Positions 24,227 to 32,640 of a stretch of 64,000 bases of DNA are shown piece by piece (positions within the stretch are counted from its first letter, which is position 1; each line of letters opens with the position of its first letter). The position numbers and the translations under genes are program-made. The notes under the pieces were generated by a model that saw only the letters and a program-made list of their open reading frames with translations, made no database searches and was not told where the DNA came from. The stretch lies in the NCBI RefSeq assembly GCF_006516965.1, contig NZ_VHLH01000006.1:99860-163859 (forward strand), written 5' to 3'. The DNA comes from Pararhizobium mangrovi (lineage in GTDB: Bacteria > Pseudomonadota > Alphaproteobacteria > Rhizobiales > Rhizobiaceae).

Positions 24227-24418
24227 ATGGATATCATGGCTCGCCTGATGCTGCGCATGGCGCGATGGGTCCGCCGCCCGCCTTCCCGCTCGCAGGTAAT
24301 CGCGGCGGCCGTGGCCGTCGCCTTCGCGCTCATTGTCGGCGGACTGCAGACGCTCGGTTACTGGCCGGATGCCCTGACGACGCAGAGGCTCCCGCACCAT
24401 ATTCATATGCTCCGGTGA
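24227..24418 (+). CDS. Small single-span membrane protein, 63 aa, unknown function
   Basis: A 63-residue protein with a basic N-terminus (MARWVRRPPSRSQ), one membrane segment (VIAAAVAVAFALIVGGL) and a short tail beginning GYWPDALTTQR. AGGA lies 6 bases before the start. I recall similar tiny proteins with an R/PP stretch, one helix and a 'WPDWL' tail in Hyphomicrobiales, but cannot confirm homology here. The 260 bases between bchP and this gene contain nothing I recognise. Confidence 0.5.
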   Translation: MDIMARLMLRMARWVRRPPSRSQVIAAAVAVAFALIVGGLQTLGYWPDALTTQRLPHHIHMLR

Positions 24419-24469
24419 TACGACCCCGCTCGTTCTGCGACGCCCCGAAGGCGGCAGGCGGCTTGCCCC

Positions 24470-24859
24470 TCACTCGCTGCCGGCGAGGTCTTCCAGTATG
24501 GGGCAGTCCGGCCGATCGTCGCCGTGGCAAGTCGTTGCGAGATGGGCGAGCGTCTCGCGCAGCGCATGCAACTCGGCGACCTTCCGATCGATCTCGGCGA
24601 TCTTGGTCTCGGCGATCGCCTTGACGTCCGCGCTCGCGCGGGCACGGTCGGAATAAAGGGCCAGCAGCTGGCGGCATTCCTCGATGGTGAAACCGAGGTC
24701 GCGCGCGCGATGGAGGAAGCGTAGCCGGTGCACATCCGCCTCCTCGTAGGCGCGATAGCCGTTTTCGCTCCGTCCGGGTGTTACGAGCGCGATCTCCTCG
24801 TAGTAGCGGATCGTCTTGGGAGGCAGGCCGGAACGCTCGGCCGCGACGCCGATGTTCAC
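24470..24859 (-). CDS. cueR: MerR-family Cu(I)-responsive transcription regulator (CueR/HmrR type)
   Basis: A 129-residue MerR-family activator. The winged helix at the N-terminus reads NIGVAAERSGLPPKTIRYYEE. The metal-binding loop near the C-terminus is C-x7-C (CHGDDRPDC), and the serine of the 'SADVK' stretch matches CueR Ser77; both features mark sensors of monovalent copper, silver or gold rather than zinc. It starts with GTG overlapping the stop of the periplasmic-protein gene (GTGA), so the two are one operon. No copper ATPase is in the window, and the divergent neighbour is a CDF exporter. Confidence 0.88.
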   Translation of the reverse strand: MNIGVAAERSGLPPKTIRYYEEIALVTPGRSENGYRAYEEADVHRLRFLHRARDLGFTIEECRQLLALYSDRARASADVKAIAETKIAEIDRKVAELHALRETLAHLATTCHGDDRPDCPILEDLAGSE

Positions 24860-25428
24860 TGGTCCTGTCCGGTGCCGTTCCCGTCGGGCTGGACCGAAGG
24901 GCTTTTCGTATAAACGACCACGGTCTTTTCACGGTCCCCGTCGACGCGTGCGCCGACGATCATCGAGGGCGAGATGGATTGCGCGTTCAGCGCCGCGTAG
25001 GTCAGCGCGTTCGCCTCGAGCGCGGTCTGAAGCTGGCCGACATCCTCCGCGTTGTTATCCGCCGCCTTGGTGATGCGCGTGCGGTCCGGCTTGTCGGCAA
25101 CCTTGTCGATATAGACGATATGGACGTCCGCCAGCGAGGAAAGCTCGGTGATGGCGTTGGCGGCCGAACCGCTCGCCTTGACGGCCTTCAGGATCTCGCT
25201 CGTATCGACGCCGTCTTCCTTCTGCTTGACGACCATGGTCGAGCCGAACGGGGCGATCGTCTTTTCGTCGGGAGCGTTCTGCTGGGCATGCGCGATGCTC
25301 GTCGCGACCACCGCAAGGGCGAGCGCGGCCGCCGCCAGCAGCGACGATGCGCGCGGCGGCCTCGTCCGCCGAAGGTCTACCGCCGGTCCCGACGCCACTA
25401 TTGGATTGGCCCATGCCGTTCGAATCAT
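24856..25428 (-). CDS. Hypothetical periplasmic protein upstream of cueR
   Basis: A 190-residue protein with a long basic N-terminus and a hydrophobic signal segment (about residues 28-47, SSLLAAAALALAVVATSIAHA). The mature part is polar with no cysteine and no motif I recognise; it includes KQKEDGVDTSEILKAVK and VVVYTKSPS. The ATG at 25426-25428 is the best start. The frame remains open far upstream, antisense to other genes, which is spurious. Its 4-base overlap with cueR suggests a metal-related role, an inference from position only. Confidence 0.65.
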   Translation of the reverse strand: MIRTAWANPIVASGPAVDLRRTRPPRASSLLAAAALALAVVATSIAHAQQNAPDEKTIAPFGSTMVVKQKEDGVDTSEILKAVKASGSAANAITELSSLADVHIVYIDKVADKPDRTRITKAADNNAEDVGQLQTALEANALTYAALNAQSISPSMIVGARVDGDREKTVVVYTKSPSVQPDGNGTGQDQ

Positions 25429-25614
25429 GATGCGCCCTTTTCGTCCTCGCCGGTCACCTGCCGGCGCTTCGCTTCGATATTCCTTTGCATGGCGCAGAAC
25501 GCGCGGGAGGCGCAAGCGTTCGATGGAAACCCATGCCGGAATGCCCGTCCTGCCGGCGGACTTGTTCGTATCCTTCGTGGACCATATACGTTTGCAGCAA
25601 GGAGACCGATCCGC

Positions 25615-26607
25615 ATGCCCGAAAGCCATGGCCACGACCACCATCACCACGGGGATCACGACCACGGTCATCACGACCACGGGGATCACGATCACGGGCA
25701 CCATCACGGTCCGGGCGGACATGTCCATGCGCCGGCCACCTTCGGCAAGGCCTTCGCGATCGGCATCACACTCAACATCGTCTTCGTCGCGCTCGAGGCG
25801 ATCTACGGCGTTCTCGGCAATTCCATGGCGCTGCTCGCCGATGCCGGGCACAACCTTTCTGACGTGCTGGGGCTCGTCGTCGCCTGGGTCGCGGTCCTCC
25901 TCGGGAACAGGCCACCGAGCGGCCGCTTCACCTACGGACTGCGCAGTTCGTCGATCCTGGCAGCGCTCTTCAACGCGATCATCCTGCTCGTGGCGGTCGG
26001 CGGCATCGCGACCGAGGCGATCCGGCGGCTGATCGAGCCCGGTCCGGTCGCCGGCGTCACGGTGATGGTCGTCGCAGGCATCGGTATCGTCATCAACGCC
26101 GTCACGGCCTGGCTCTTCGCTTCCGGCAGCAAGGGCGACCTCAACATTCGCGGCGCCTATCTGCATATGCTGGCCGATACGGGCGTTTCGATCGGCGTCG
26201 TCGTCGCAGGCCTTCTCATCATGTGGACGGGACTTGCATGGATCGATCCGGTCGTCAGCCTCGTCATCGCCGCCGTGATCCTTTGGAGCACCTGGGGCCT
26301 GCTTACCGAAAGCGCGTCGATGTCGCTCAACGCCGCGCCGTCGGAAATCGACACGCACGAAGTGCGCGCCGCCCTCGCCGAGTGTAAGGGCGTCACCGAG
26401 GTCCACGACCTGCATGTCTGGGCGATGAGCACCAGCGAAACGGCGCTGACCTGCCATCTCGTCATGCCCGAAGGCTACCCGGGCACGCATTTCCTGCAGG
26501 AGACGGCAAGCATGCTCGACGAACGCTTCGGCATCGGCCATCCGACGCTGCAGATCGAGACGGACGCCGAGGCGCGATGCCGCCTCGCACCGGCCGAAGT
26601 CGTCTAG
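25615..26607 (+). CDS. Cation diffusion facilitator (CzcD/ZitB-like metal exporter)
   Basis: A 330-residue inner-membrane exporter of divalent metals (Zn, Co, Cd, Fe or similar) driven by proton exchange. The first 38 residues hold 18 histidines, a cytoplasmic metal-collecting tail. Six membrane segments follow, with metal-site motifs ADAGHNLSD in the second and HMLADTGVSIG in the fifth, then a C-terminal ferredoxin-like domain (VTEVHDLHVWAMS). Start at 25615 with AAGGAG 10 bases upstream; the frame upstream is not coding. Divergent from the cueR operon across 186 bases, where I found no classic MerR operator. Confidence 0.92.
   Translation: MPESHGHDHHHHGDHDHGHHDHGDHDHGHHHGPGGHVHAPATFGKAFAIGITLNIVFVALEAIYGVLGNSMALLADAGHNLSDVLGLVVAWVAVLLGNRPPSGRFTYGLRSSSILAALFNAIILLVAVGGIATEAIRRLIEPGPVAGVTVMVVAGIGIVINAVTAWLFASGSKGDLNIRGAYLHMLADTGVSIGVVVAGLLIMWTGLAWIDPVVSLVIAAVILWSTWGLLTESASMSLNAAPSEIDTHEVRAALAECKGVTEVHDLHVWAMSTSETALTCHLVMPEGYPGTHFLQETASMLDERFGIGHPTLQIETDAEARCRLAPAEVV
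25624..25720 (+). repeat. Imperfect CAC/CAT/GAC-rich repeats coding the histidine tail
   Basis: Degenerate repeats around the unit CACGACCACGGGGATCACGA encode alternating His, Asp and Gly at the exporter N-terminus. Such low-complexity DNA can expand or contract in frame. Confidence 0.7.
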
Positions 26608-26699
26608 AACTCCTTGTCCTGCGCATTGCTTGCGACGCCGGACTGGATCAATCTGGCCGGGAAATGCCCAGGTTTCGACCATGGCTAGCCGGCCCGTTA

Positions 26700-26772
26700 A
26701 TGGTACGTTCACCATGTTTCTGCCCTTAATGGGGCGATGTGAAGCAATCGTTGCATTCACGCGTTTAACGCG
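26700..26772. promoter_or_regulatory. Two inverted repeats upstream of the L,D-transpeptidase
   Basis: ATGGT-N6-ACCAT at 26700-26715 and the near-perfect palindrome CGCGTTTAACGCG at 26760-26772 lie in the AT-richer leader of the next gene, the second only 18 bases before its start. The nearby GTTAATGGT resembles a degenerate CtrA half-site. They are likely operators, but I cannot name the regulator. Confidence 0.35.
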
Positions 26773-26790
26773 AGTGTATCGAATCCGGAC

Positions 26791-28140
26791 ATGACGATGA
26801 TCAGCCCCGCCGCGACTGCCTTCCTCTCCGCAACGACGCTTGCCCTGCTCTTGAGCACGGGTGCTGCGAGCGCACAGACGATCGTCGATTACGGGCCCGA
26901 AGGACCGATGGTGCTCGTGACGCCGGACGGGCGCGTTCTCGACGGCATCCCGGAACAGGGCAGCGTCGACGTCTACTGGGATCCCGACGGCCGGCGTGTG
27001 CTCGTCGGGCGGGACGGGCGCAAGGTCGCGACCGAGGTGCCGCTCGACCAGCTGGAAGGCAAGCGCGGATACGACCGTCTTCCAAGGTCCACCCGCCGCG
27101 GTGACGTCGAACGCCAGGATCTTCCGTCCAGGCGGGACCAAGGTGGCTATACGGGTCTCGACCGCAGCCGCATTCCGGTCATCGCCGCGCCGGATACGCA
27201 GCCGCAGGGCAACGCGAACAACCGGACAGACACCGGCAACGACGCCGAACGGCCCATTTCGCCGACGACGGGCAACGCCGAGCCTTCGGCCGCGGACAAG
27301 CTTCAAGTCGCCCGCCTGCAGGTAATGCTCGATCGCGCCGGTGCGTCTCCGGGTGTCATCGACGGACGCATGGGCGGCAACGTGAACAAGGCGCTCGACG
27401 CCTATGCGACGATGACCGGACAGCATCCCGGCCCGAAGGACCGCGAGGCCATCCGTAGTAAGCTGATGGAAACGGGCGGGCCGGCGTTCCAGAAATATAC
27501 GATCACCCCGTCCGACGCCGCCGGCCCCTATGTCGCTTCGGTTCCTTCCGACTACGGCAAGAAGGCCGAGATGAAGCAGCTCGGCTATACCTCGACCGCG
27601 GAAATGCTCGCCGAACGCTTCCATATGGACGAGGATTACCTGAAGGCGCTCAACCCCGGTGCCAACCTTTCCGTACCCGGAACCGAAATCAAGGTCGCCC
27701 GACCGGGGCGGAACGTGACGGGGTCGGTCAGCCTCATCGTCGCCGACAAGACGAAGGAACAGGTCCGCGCCTACGACGCTAACGGCAATCTGCTCGCGGC
27801 CTATCCGACGACGATCGGCTCGACGGATACGCCCTCGCCGTCCGGCACCGTCACCGTGGAAGCGGTCGCCAAGGATCCGACCTATACCTACAATCCGAAG
27901 ATCAACTTCAAGCAGGGCTCGAACGACAAGGCGCTGACCATTCCGCCAGGGCCGAACGGTCCCGTCGGCAATATGTGGATCGACCTTTCCAAGCCCACCT
28001 ACGGCATCCACGGCACGCCGGAACCCTCGCTGATCGGCAAGACCAACAGCCATGGCTGTGTGCGTCTGACCAACTGGGACGCCGCCGAACTGGCCGCGAT
28101 GGTCAAGAAGGGCGTGACGGTGAAGTTCGTCGGCGGCTGA
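26791..28140 (+). CDS. L,D-transpeptidase with peptidoglycan-binding and LysM-like regions
   Basis: A 449-residue exported enzyme of the YkuD family that cross-links peptidoglycan stems or attaches proteins to them. Signal peptide 1-29 (ends ASAQ). A peptidoglycan_binding_1-like stretch lies at about 168-215 (DGRMGGNVNKALDAY), then a LysM-like stretch (about 255-305, AERFHMDEDYLKALNPGAN). The catalytic domain occupies 315-449, with His in IHGTPEPS and the nucleophile in NSHGCVRL (Cys423). A polar linker of about 60 residues follows the N-terminal domain. Monocistronic, with palindromes upstream. Confidence 0.92.
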   Translation: MTMISPAATAFLSATTLALLLSTGAASAQTIVDYGPEGPMVLVTPDGRVLDGIPEQGSVDVYWDPDGRRVLVGRDGRKVATEVPLDQLEGKRGYDRLPRSTRRGDVERQDLPSRRDQGGYTGLDRSRIPVIAAPDTQPQGNANNRTDTGNDAERPISPTTGNAEPSAADKLQVARLQVMLDRAGASPGVIDGRMGGNVNKALDAYATMTGQHPGPKDREAIRSKLMETGGPAFQKYTITPSDAAGPYVASVPSDYGKKAEMKQLGYTSTAEMLAERFHMDEDYLKALNPGANLSVPGTEIKVARPGRNVTGSVSLIVADKTKEQVRAYDANGNLLAAYPTTIGSTDTPSPSGTVTVEAVAKDPTYTYNPKINFKQGSNDKALTIPPGPNGPVGNMWIDLSKPTYGIHGTPEPSLIGKTNSHGCVRLTNWDAAELAAMVKKGVTVKFVGG

Positions 28141-28160
28141 GCTCTGCGCTTTCGCTTCGC

Positions 28161-28865
28161 TCAGTAATCGACGACGCGTCCATCCTGCAGGGTCACGCGT
28201 CGATCCATCCGGTTGGCGATCTCGTGGTTGTGCGTGGCGATGAGTGCGGCCAGGCCCGACTGGCGCACCAGCGCTTCGAGTGCCTCGAAAACGTAGCCCG
28301 CCGTCTCCGGATCGAGATTGCCCGTCGGTTCGTCGGCAAGCAGGATCGACGGCGCGTTGGCCACGGCCCGCGCGATCGCGACGCGCTGCTGTTCGCCACC
28401 TGAAAGTTCGGCCGGGCGATGGTGTCCGCGATGGCCGATGCGCATGTAGTCAAGCAACTGCTCTGCGCGTTCCTGCGCCTGCGGCTGCTTCAGACCGGCG
28501 ATCATCTGCGGCATCATGATGTTCTCGGCGGCCGTGAACTCCGGCAGCAGATGATGGAACTGATAGACGAAGCCGATATCCGATCGCCGCATGGCCGTGC
28601 GCCTTGCATCCGAAAGGCCGCCGCACGGCTCGCCGCGCAGAAACACGTCCCCCTCCTCCGCCCGCTCGAGCAGACCCGCGACGTGGAGAAGGGTCGACTT
28701 GCCGGCCCCGGAAGGCGCGACGAGCGCGACCGTCTCTCCGGCGTTCATGGCGAAGTCGGCTTCCTTCAGGATGACGAGCGGCTGGTCGGCCTGGGCATAT
28801 TGCCGGGTGACCTTTTCCAGCCGAAGAACGGTGCGCGCTGCGGGTTCCAAGGGATGCGGCCTCAT
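28161..28865 (-). CDS. lolD: Lipoprotein-releasing ABC transporter ATP-binding protein
   Basis: A 234-residue ATPase of the LolD/MacB group. Walker A is [12 protein letters not shown], the signature [16 protein letters not shown] and Walker [13 protein letters not shown]. It energises extraction of outer-membrane lipoproteins from the inner membrane. The ATG at 28863-28865 overlaps the lolC stop (ATGA), so I reject the longer frame upstream. In many Hyphomicrobiales dnaE follows; here the gene converges on the L,D-transpeptidase. Confidence 0.92.
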   Translation of the reverse strand: MRPHPLEPAARTVLRLEKVTRQYAQADQPLVILKEADFAMNAGETVALVAPSGAGKSTLLHVAGLLERAEEGDVFLRGEPCGGLSDARRTAMRRSDIGFVYQFHHLLPEFTAAENIMMPQMIAGLKQPQAQERAEQLLDYMRIGHRGHHRPAELSGGEQQRVAIARAVANAPSILLADEPTGNLDPETAGYVFEALEALVRQSGLAALIATHNHEIANRMDRRVTLQDGRVVDY

Positions 28866-30172
28866 TCGTAACGCAGAGCCTGGACCGGATCGAGCCTCGA
28901 GGCGCGCCACGCTGGGAACAGCGTGGCAAGGAAGGACAGGCCGATCGACATGCCGACGACCGCCGCCGTTTCCCCGAGGTTCATCTTGGCTGGGAGCTGG
29001 CTCAGGAAATAGAGTTCCGGATTGAACAGCGTCACCCCGAGCGTCCAGGAAAGGAATTCCTGGATCGAATCGATGTTCCAGCACACGAGCACGCCGATGA
29101 TCAGCCCGGCGAGCGTGCCGGCGATGCCGATTGCCGCTCCGGTCATGAAGAAGATGCGCATGACCGCGCCCGAGGTCGCACCCATCGTGCGCAGGATGGC
29201 GATGTCGCTGCCCTTGTCCTTGACCAGCATTATGAGGCCCGAGACGATGTTCAGCGCCGCGACGAGCACGATCAGCATCAGAATCACGAACATGACGTTG
29301 CGCTCGACCTGCAGGGCCGAGAAGAAGCTCTGATTGCGCTGGCGCCAGTCCGTGATGAAGATCTGGCGGCCGGCCGCCTTCTCGATCGCCGGTCTGAGCG
29401 CGCCGACATTGCCGGGGTCGTCGACATACAGTTCGATCGACTGAACCTTGCCCTCGGAGTTGAAGTAGAGCTGCGCCTGGCTGAGCGGCATGAAGATGAT
29501 CGAGGAGTCGTATTCCGACATGCCGACGGAGAAAATACCGGAAATCTGGTAGGATTTTACGCGTGGCGTCATGCCGAGCGGCGTCACGTCGCCTTCTGGA
29601 GAGATGAGCTTGATCTCGTCGCCGATGCCGAGCCCGAGACTTTCGGCCATGCGCTGGCCGACGAGGACGCCGTTGCCCGAATTGAAGCTTTTCAGATCGC
29701 CGGACTTGATGTTGCCGGACACGAGGGTGAGCTTGTCGAGATTGGAAGGCGCGATGCCGCGCACAAGCGCGCCGGTACCCGCCCCGTTCGCACCCGAGGC
29801 AAGCGTCTGCCCCTCGACGAGCGGGATCGCCAGACGTACGCCCGCGACGTCGCGCAGGCGCTTGGCGAGCGAATCGTAGTCGGTAAGCGGGCCGTCGATC
29901 GGCTGCACGACCATGTGGCCGTTGATGCCGAGAATGCGGGTGATGAGTTCGGTTCGAAAGCCGTTCATCACCGCCATGACGATGATGAGTGTGGCGACGC
30001 CGAGCATGATGCCGAGAAAGGAAAAGCCGGCGATGACGGAGATCGTCGCTTCCTTGCGTCGGGCGCGAAGGTAGCGCCAGGCGACCAGCCGCTCGAAGAC
30101 CGAGAACGGCCCTGCCGGTCTCGGCGTAGCCGCATCCGCCTGCCCTTGCGCGGTCGTAGACTGCGCGACCAT
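28862..30172 (-). CDS. lolC: Lipoprotein-releasing ABC transporter permease (LolC/LolE family)
   Basis: A 436-residue inner-membrane permease with one N-terminal membrane helix, a large periplasmic MacB-like domain and three C-terminal helices. The family mark [19 protein letters not shown] is at about 50-68 and [20 protein letters not shown] near 340. Only one permease gene is present, so, as in other alphaproteobacteria, it probably works as a homodimer (a LolF-like arrangement) rather than a LolC-LolE pair. Lies 23 bases after proS. Confidence 0.92.
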   Translation of the reverse strand: MVAQSTTAQGQADAATPRPAGPFSVFERLVAWRYLRARRKEATISVIAGFSFLGIMLGVATLIIVMAVMNGFRTELITRILGINGHMVVQPIDGPLTDYDSLAKRLRDVAGVRLAIPLVEGQTLASGANGAGTGALVRGIAPSNLDKLTLVSGNIKSGDLKSFNSGNGVLVGQRMAESLGLGIGDEIKLISPEGDVTPLGMTPRVKSYQISGIFSVGMSEYDSSIIFMPLSQAQLYFNSEGKVQSIELYVDDPGNVGALRPAIEKAAGRQIFITDWRQRNQSFFSALQVERNVMFVILMLIVLVAALNIVSGLIMLVKDKGSDIAILRTMGATSGAVMRIFFMTGAAIGIAGTLAGLIIGVLVCWNIDSIQEFLSWTLGVTLFNPELYFLSQLPAKMNLGETAAVVGMSIGLSFLATLFPAWRASRLDPVQALRYE

Positions 30173-30195
30173 CGGCCTCTCCTCGTGCTTGCTGA

Positions 30196-31527
30196 TCAGC
30201 GCCCGTCCGTCAGCCGGTTGATCGCGGCTTCGACGCTCAGCGTCTCGCGCTCGCCGGTGCGCCTGTTCTTGACCTCTACCTCGCTCGAGGCGATGGAACG
30301 CGGGCCGACGACGACTTGCGTCGGCACCCCGACGAGATCGGCGGTGGCGAACTTCGAGCCGGCGCGTTCGTCGGTATCGTCGTAGAGCACGTCGAGGCCG
30401 GCATTCGCGGCCGCTTCGTAGATGCGTTCGCAGGCGGCGTCGCAGGCTTCGTCACCGGCCTTCATGGAAATCAGCATCAGGTCGAAGGGCGCGACCGCGT
30501 CCGGCCAGACGATGCCGCCATCGTCATGCGATGCTTCGATGATCGCCGCCACGAGGCGCGTCGGGCCGATGCCGTAAGAGCCCATGTGCACGGCATGCTC
30601 CTGTCCGTCGGGCCCGGTGACTTTCGCGTTCAGCGGTTCGGAATACTTCGTCCCGAAATAGAAGATATGGCCGACCTCGATGCCGCGAGCCGATACGCGG
30701 GCATCCTGCGGCACCTCGTTCTCGTAACGCTCGACCTCGTGCATGTCCTCGGTCGCGGCGTAGAGCGTGGTCCATTTATCGACGATCGACGCCAGGCCGC
30801 CGGCATCGCGAAAATCCGTATCGGATCCCGGAACGTCGAAATCGAGAATGTCGCGGTGGCAGAACACTTCCGACTCGCCCGTCTCGGCGAGGATGATGAA
30901 CTCGTGGCTGAGATCGCCGCCGATCGGCCCGGTTTCCGCGCGCATCGGGATCGATTTCAGGCCCATGCGCGCGAAGGTGCGCAGATACGCCACGAACATG
31001 CGGTGATACGATTCGCGCGCGCGATCGAGGTCGAGGTCGAAGGAATAGGCGTCCTTCATCATGAACTCGCGCGAGCGCATGGTTCCGAAGCGCGGACGGA
31101 TCTCGTCGCGAAACTTGGTCTGGATGTGGTAGAGGTTGAGCGGCAGGTCCTTGTAGGAGCGCACGTAGGTGCGGAAGATGTCCGTCACCATCTCCTCGTT
31201 GGTCGGACCGTAGAGCATTGCCCGGTCCTGCCGGTCGGTGATGCGCAGCATCTCCTTGCCGTAGGCGTCGTAACGCCCGCTTTCCATCCACAGGTCCGCC
31301 GACTGCACCGTCGGCATGAGGATTTCCTCCGCGCCGGCGCGGTTCTGTTCCTCGCGGATGATGGTGTTGACCTTGTCGAGCACGCGTTTGCCGAGCGGAA
31401 GCCACGAATAGATGCCCGAGGATTGCTGCCGGATCATGCCCGCGCGCAGCATGAGGCGATGGGAGACGATCTCCGCTTCCTTGGGGTTCTCCTTCAGGAT
31501 CGGCAGGAAATATCGCGAAAGGCGCAT
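30196..31527 (-). CDS. proS: Prolyl-tRNA synthetase
   Basis: A 443-residue class II aminoacyl-tRNA synthetase charging tRNA-Pro. The start [15 protein letters not shown] at 31525-31527 is the family N-terminus; an in-frame extension of 35 residues upstream is rejected. Motif 2 is in [17 protein letters not shown], and motif 3 in [16 protein letters not shown]. The length fits the short alphaproteobacterial type lacking the editing insertion domain. Followed after 23 bases by lolC. Confidence 0.95.
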   Translation of the reverse strand: MRLSRYFLPILKENPKEAEIVSHRLMLRAGMIRQQSSGIYSWLPLGKRVLDKVNTIIREEQNRAGAEEILMPTVQSADLWMESGRYDAYGKEMLRITDRQDRAMLYGPTNEEMVTDIFRTYVRSYKDLPLNLYHIQTKFRDEIRPRFGTMRSREFMMKDAYSFDLDLDRARESYHRMFVAYLRTFARMGLKSIPMRAETGPIGGDLSHEFIILAETGESEVFCHRDILDFDVPGSDTDFRDAGGLASIVDKWTTLYAATEDMHEVERYENEVPQDARVSARGIEVGHIFYFGTKYSEPLNAKVTGPDGQEHAVHMGSYGIGPTRLVAAIIEASHDDGGIVWPDAVAPFDLMLISMKAGDEACDAACERIYEAAANAGLDVLYDDTDERAGSKFATADLVGVPTQVVVGPRSIASSEVEVKNRRTGERETLSVEAAINRLTDGR

Positions 31528-31689
31528 GAAGGTCGTTTCTCGCAGTTTCTTCTGCTCGGTGAGGCGAATCCCGGCCGCCGACGCAGCCTTGCGTGGTCTT
31601 AGACGCTTCGGCGCACGATGGAAAGACGCCATCTCGACGGCGAATTGCCGCGAACCGCGTCGGGCAGAATGGGTGATACGCAGGATTGG

Positions 31690-31890
31690 AGACAGTGTGT
31701 CATTTTTCTGATGACAACCAAAGGTTCTTTTGCTAATGAACGATTATCAAAGAGGCAGGCGCTCGAACATCTGCCCATTTCGCGAGCAAGTCTTGGGAGG
31801 ATAAGATCTTAGGCGCGGCTTCATTGCTGCAGCCCCTACGGGAAGAGATCACGCGACGCTTATACAAAAGGCCTTCGGGCCTTTTTTTTT
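31690..31890 (+). ncRNA. Candidate small RNA gene ending at the strong terminator
   Basis: The + strand terminator at 31866-31890 has no coding gene before it on that strand, so it may end a non-coding RNA. The sequence before it contains a 6-pair stem (31698-31716), a GGGAGGA stretch near 31795 and short self-complementary pieces around GCTGCAGC. The 5' end is a guess and no known RNA family was recognised. Confidence 0.25.
31866..31890 (+). terminator. Rho-independent terminator
   Basis: AAAAGGCC-TTCG-GGCCTTTT is a perfect 8-pair stem with a stable tetraloop. A run of nine T follows on the + strand and only four on the other. It can stop + strand transcription strongly and might also serve the - strand operon ending at the DUF1467 gene, 50 bases away. 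Confidence 0.85.
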
Positions 31891-31939
31891 GCTCTGCCAT
31901 CGGCCGTTCTGCATCTTGCGGGTCAGCCGGCGACCTGCA

Positions 31940-32209
31940 TTATCCGGCGCTCGGAATGATCTGCGGAATGTCGTCGAAGGAATAGCCGAGCCAATCGGTG
32001 ACGCCGAAATAGGCAGCGTAGACGATCAGCGAAACGAGCGTGGTGACCAGCAGCGTGCGCCCGACGCCGAAGCGGCTTGGCGCACCGCGTTCCGTCCCTT
32101 CTGCGACGTGGCCCTCTTCCTGTTGCGAACGCACGCCGAAGGGAAGCACGGCGAAGAGCACGAGCCACCAGACGATGAAATAGACCGCGGCGTAGGAGTA
32201 CCAGGGCAT
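31940..32209 (-). CDS. DUF1467 family small membrane protein
   Basis: An 89-residue inner-membrane protein with two helices: residues 5-25 (SYAAVYFIVWWLVLFAVLPF) and 50-70. The family lies beside mce and proS in many alphaproteobacteria and its function is not known. The start at 32209 has GAGGAG upstream. The N-terminal WYSYAAVYFIVWW and the hydrophilic, glutamate-rich loop are typical. Lies 22 bases after mce. Confidence 0.88.
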   Translation of the reverse strand: MPWYSYAAVYFIVWWLVLFAVLPFGVRSQQEEGHVAEGTERGAPSRFGVGRTLLVTTLVSLIVYAAYFGVTDWLGYSFDDIPQIIPSAG

Positions 32210-32231
32210 TCGTGCTCCTCGGGCCGGCCGA

Positions 32232-32636
32232 TCAGGCCTCCTCGAGTTCGATCAGGGTGCCGGCGAAATCCTTCGGATTCACGAAGAGCACCGGCTTGCC
32301 GGCCGCACCGATCTTCGGCTCGCCGTCGCCAAGGATCCGCGCGCCCTCGCCGACCAGCCGGTCGCGCGCTGCCGCGAGATCGGCGACTTCGTAGCATATA
32401 TGATGCATGCCGCCCGCCGGGTTGGCTTCCAGAAAACGGGCGATCGGCGATCCGGTCCCGAGCGGCTCCAGAAGCTCGACACGGGTGTTTTCGAGTTCGA
32501 CGAAGACGACCCGCACACCGTGGTCCGGCAGGTCTTTCGGCGGCGAGAGGCGCGCTCCCAGGGCCGACCGGTAACGCTCGCAGGCGGCATCCAGATCGGG
32601 CACTGCCAGAGCGACGTGGTCGAGGCGCCCGAGCAT
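32232..32636 (-). CDS. mce: Methylmalonyl-CoA epimerase
   Basis: A 134-residue enzyme of the vicinal oxygen chelate fold that interconverts (R)- and (S)-methylmalonyl-CoA in propionyl-CoA metabolism. The metal ligands are expected in LDHVALAVPDL (His), GMHHICYEV (His) and the C-terminal TLIELEEA (Glu). It starts 4 bases after rnj ends. Linkage with rnj, birA and nuo is the usual Hyphomicrobiales order. Confidence 0.92.
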   Translation of the reverse strand: MLGRLDHVALAVPDLDAACERYRSALGARLSPPKDLPDHGVRVVFVELENTRVELLEPLGTGSPIARFLEANPAGGMHHICYEVADLAAARDRLVGEGARILGDGEPKIGAAGKPVLFVNPKDFAGTLIELEEA

Positions 32637-32640
32637 CGGT

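Larger units (their letters stand above)
31528..31939. other. 412-base intergenic region between proS and the DUF1467 gene
   Basis: More AT-rich than its surroundings. It should hold the proS promoter (- strand) and ends with a strong hairpin terminator on the + strand at 31866-31890. A second stem, TGTCAT-N7-ATGACA, lies at 31698-31716. No open frame here looks like a protein gene. It may contain a + strand small RNA (listed separately). Confidence 0.6.

Noticed and set aside
25429..25614. MerR-family operator between cueR operon and CDF gene
   Set aside because: No dyad with the 19-20 base spacer and flanking -35/-10 elements was found.
24856..28053. A 1065-codon open frame on the - strand
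   Set aside because: Only its last 190 codons form the periplasmic-protein gene; the rest is antisense to the CDF exporter and L,D-transpeptidase.
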